Assembly (NCBI GenBank): GCA_015680685.1
Contig: MNCI01020297.1
Coordinates: 193,410-226,074 of the forward strand
Source of the DNA: Gnetum montanum
Lineage: Eukaryota; Streptophyta; Gnetopsida; Gnetales; Gnetaceae
DNA length: 32,665 bases
Direction: 5' to 3'
Shown: in pieces, positions 31,840-32,665 of the stretch
How positions within the stretch are numbered: position 1 is the stretch's first letter
How the letters are laid out: each line of letters starts with the position of its first letter
Program-made: the position numbers and the translations under genes
Notes under the pieces: model-generated
Told to the model about the DNA's origin: nothing
Seen by the model: the letters and a program-made list of their open reading frames with translations, nothing else
The model's database searches: none

Positions 31840-32665
31840 AACTAATAGATCTAAGAAGTCCCTTGGTGTACCATCGAGTAGTAGGAAAAAAACCATACAA
31901 GGCTCTACTCAATTATTGGTCAAGAGTGAACTTGATATGAAAAATTATGTATCAAGCTTAGAATCTATCACCATTGAAGAAAAGTAACATTCAATTAGAG
32001 CTTGTGGACTAGTTGATCATAGTTCCACTAGGATAAGTGAATGATGTGGTCACCACCATCAGTCGTTGGTCCTTGTAGATTTTCTAGTTATTCATGTAGG
32101 TAAAAACAAGGGAGAATTCCAAATCATAATGAGAAGACCTTGGCTTTGCATGGTTGATGCTAAGCTTGGTATTTGAGATTTGTCCTTAGAAATTTCCAAG
32201 GAAGATGAAGTAAGAATCATTTAGAGACATATTGTTCCATGTATCGCATATAGCAATAATGGGTGTAGTTGTGTGTAGGAGATATGAGCAATCAGACAAG
32301 AAGAGAATACATCATGAAAAAAATGTATCAAAGAATTATGTGTGAAAAAGTGCCTACACAAAGGAAACTAATAAGCTAGAACAATTAACCCTATTCCCAT
32401 GAAGGTCAAGAAAAAGAAATAGAATGGAGATAGTTAGAGATCCTAGATTATGTTAAGATAGAACTATTGAAACTAAAGGTCCTACCAGTAACACTTGAAT
32501 ATGCTTTTCAGAATAATCAAAAGCTAATTATAATCAATACCAACCTAGACAAAGAATAGAAAAAGTAGTTTCTGGAAGTAGTCAACAAGTGGTTAACAAT
32601 GTTTGCGGGTTCTTACGATAAGATCATAGGAATTGATTTGAGAATTTTTCAACATTGGATATATA
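31840..32665 (+). pseudogene. pol: protease and linker of element C
   Basis: Protease block KPYKALLNYWSRVNLI at about 31890-31940. The catalytic Asp-Ser/Thr-Gly is Asn-Tyr-Trp (31911-31919). PRPW-type sequence near 32130 corresponds to MGRAW. The linker follows with CSMYRI/IAIMGV pieces, then LPVTLEYAFQNNQKLIIIN and EVVNKWLTMFAGSY (32480-32630), the region directly before reverse transcriptase. At least four stops and several frame changes. It is cut by the window end. Confidence 0.78.

Larger units (their letters stand above)
28253..32665 (+). mobile_element. Athila-like Ty3/gypsy element C, 5' part (runs off the window)
   Basis: Same lineage as element B: LTR to 29121, primer site 29123-29141, gag about 29265-31720, protease about 31860-32200, linker and the very start of reverse transcriptase at the window end. 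It is inserted in the minus-strand Tat-like integrase. The last recognisable residues, NKWLTMFAGSYDKIIGID, align to 8800-8855 of element B. The rest of pol should lie just beyond 32665. Confidence 0.88.

Overview
This window is plant nuclear DNA made almost entirely of old, mutated and nested retrotransposons. I see no intact host gene, tRNA or rRNA. The AT-rich composition, the plant Ty3/gypsy lineages (Athila-like and Tat-like), a Ty1/copia piece, an L1-type LINE and heavy decay all fit a large seed-plant genome. A gymnosperm such as a conifer is my best guess, but that is inference and is not proven by the sequence. Most in-frame stops look like CAG/CAA to TAG/TAA or TGG to TAG/TGA changes, as expected of long-methylated DNA.

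Layout. (1) 1-1464: remnant A of an Athila-like element (+), an LTR end fused by deletion to the tail of gag and then protease. (2) 1465-2490: an antisense Ty1/copia fragment joined to it. (3) 2491-4386: AT-rich DNA with no recognisable gene. (4) 4387-17475: element B, a structurally complete Athila-like element of about 13.1 kb with two LTRs starting TGATGAGT and ending CTCATCA or TTCATCA, a tRNA-Asp-type primer site, decayed gag and pol, a 2.2 kb spacer, a third reading frame (ORF3) and a polypurine tract. (5) 17476-19000: unassigned. (6) about 19050-20667: a LINE on the minus strand with endonuclease and reverse transcriptase pieces. (7) 20668-24430: a Tat-like LTR, primer site and gag on the plus strand. 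(8) 25000-28252: a related LTR, a 3' region with tandem repeats and an integrase, all on the minus strand. (9) 28253 to the window end: element C, another Athila-like element (+) with LTR, primer site, gag and protease, cut off at the start of reverse transcriptase.

The most notable structure is in element B. Upstream of ORF3 (starting 13743) lies a TATA box at 13268. It is preceded by a GATGAGGCC-type motif that also sits before the TATA box in the element's own LTRs. Downstream come a leader of about 120-150 bases without any ATG, a consensus splice donor at 13422/13423, a branch-point-like CTAAT, and an acceptor that places the first ATG of ORF3 directly after the splice. This looks like an internal promoter plus leader intron expressing a coiled-coil protein from the position where Athila elements carry their env-like gene.

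Order of events inferred from nesting: the LINE was cut by the plus-strand Tat-like LTR, and the minus-strand Tat-like integrase was cut by element C. Element B's two LTRs differ by roughly 15-18 % in my hand alignment, so it is an old insertion.
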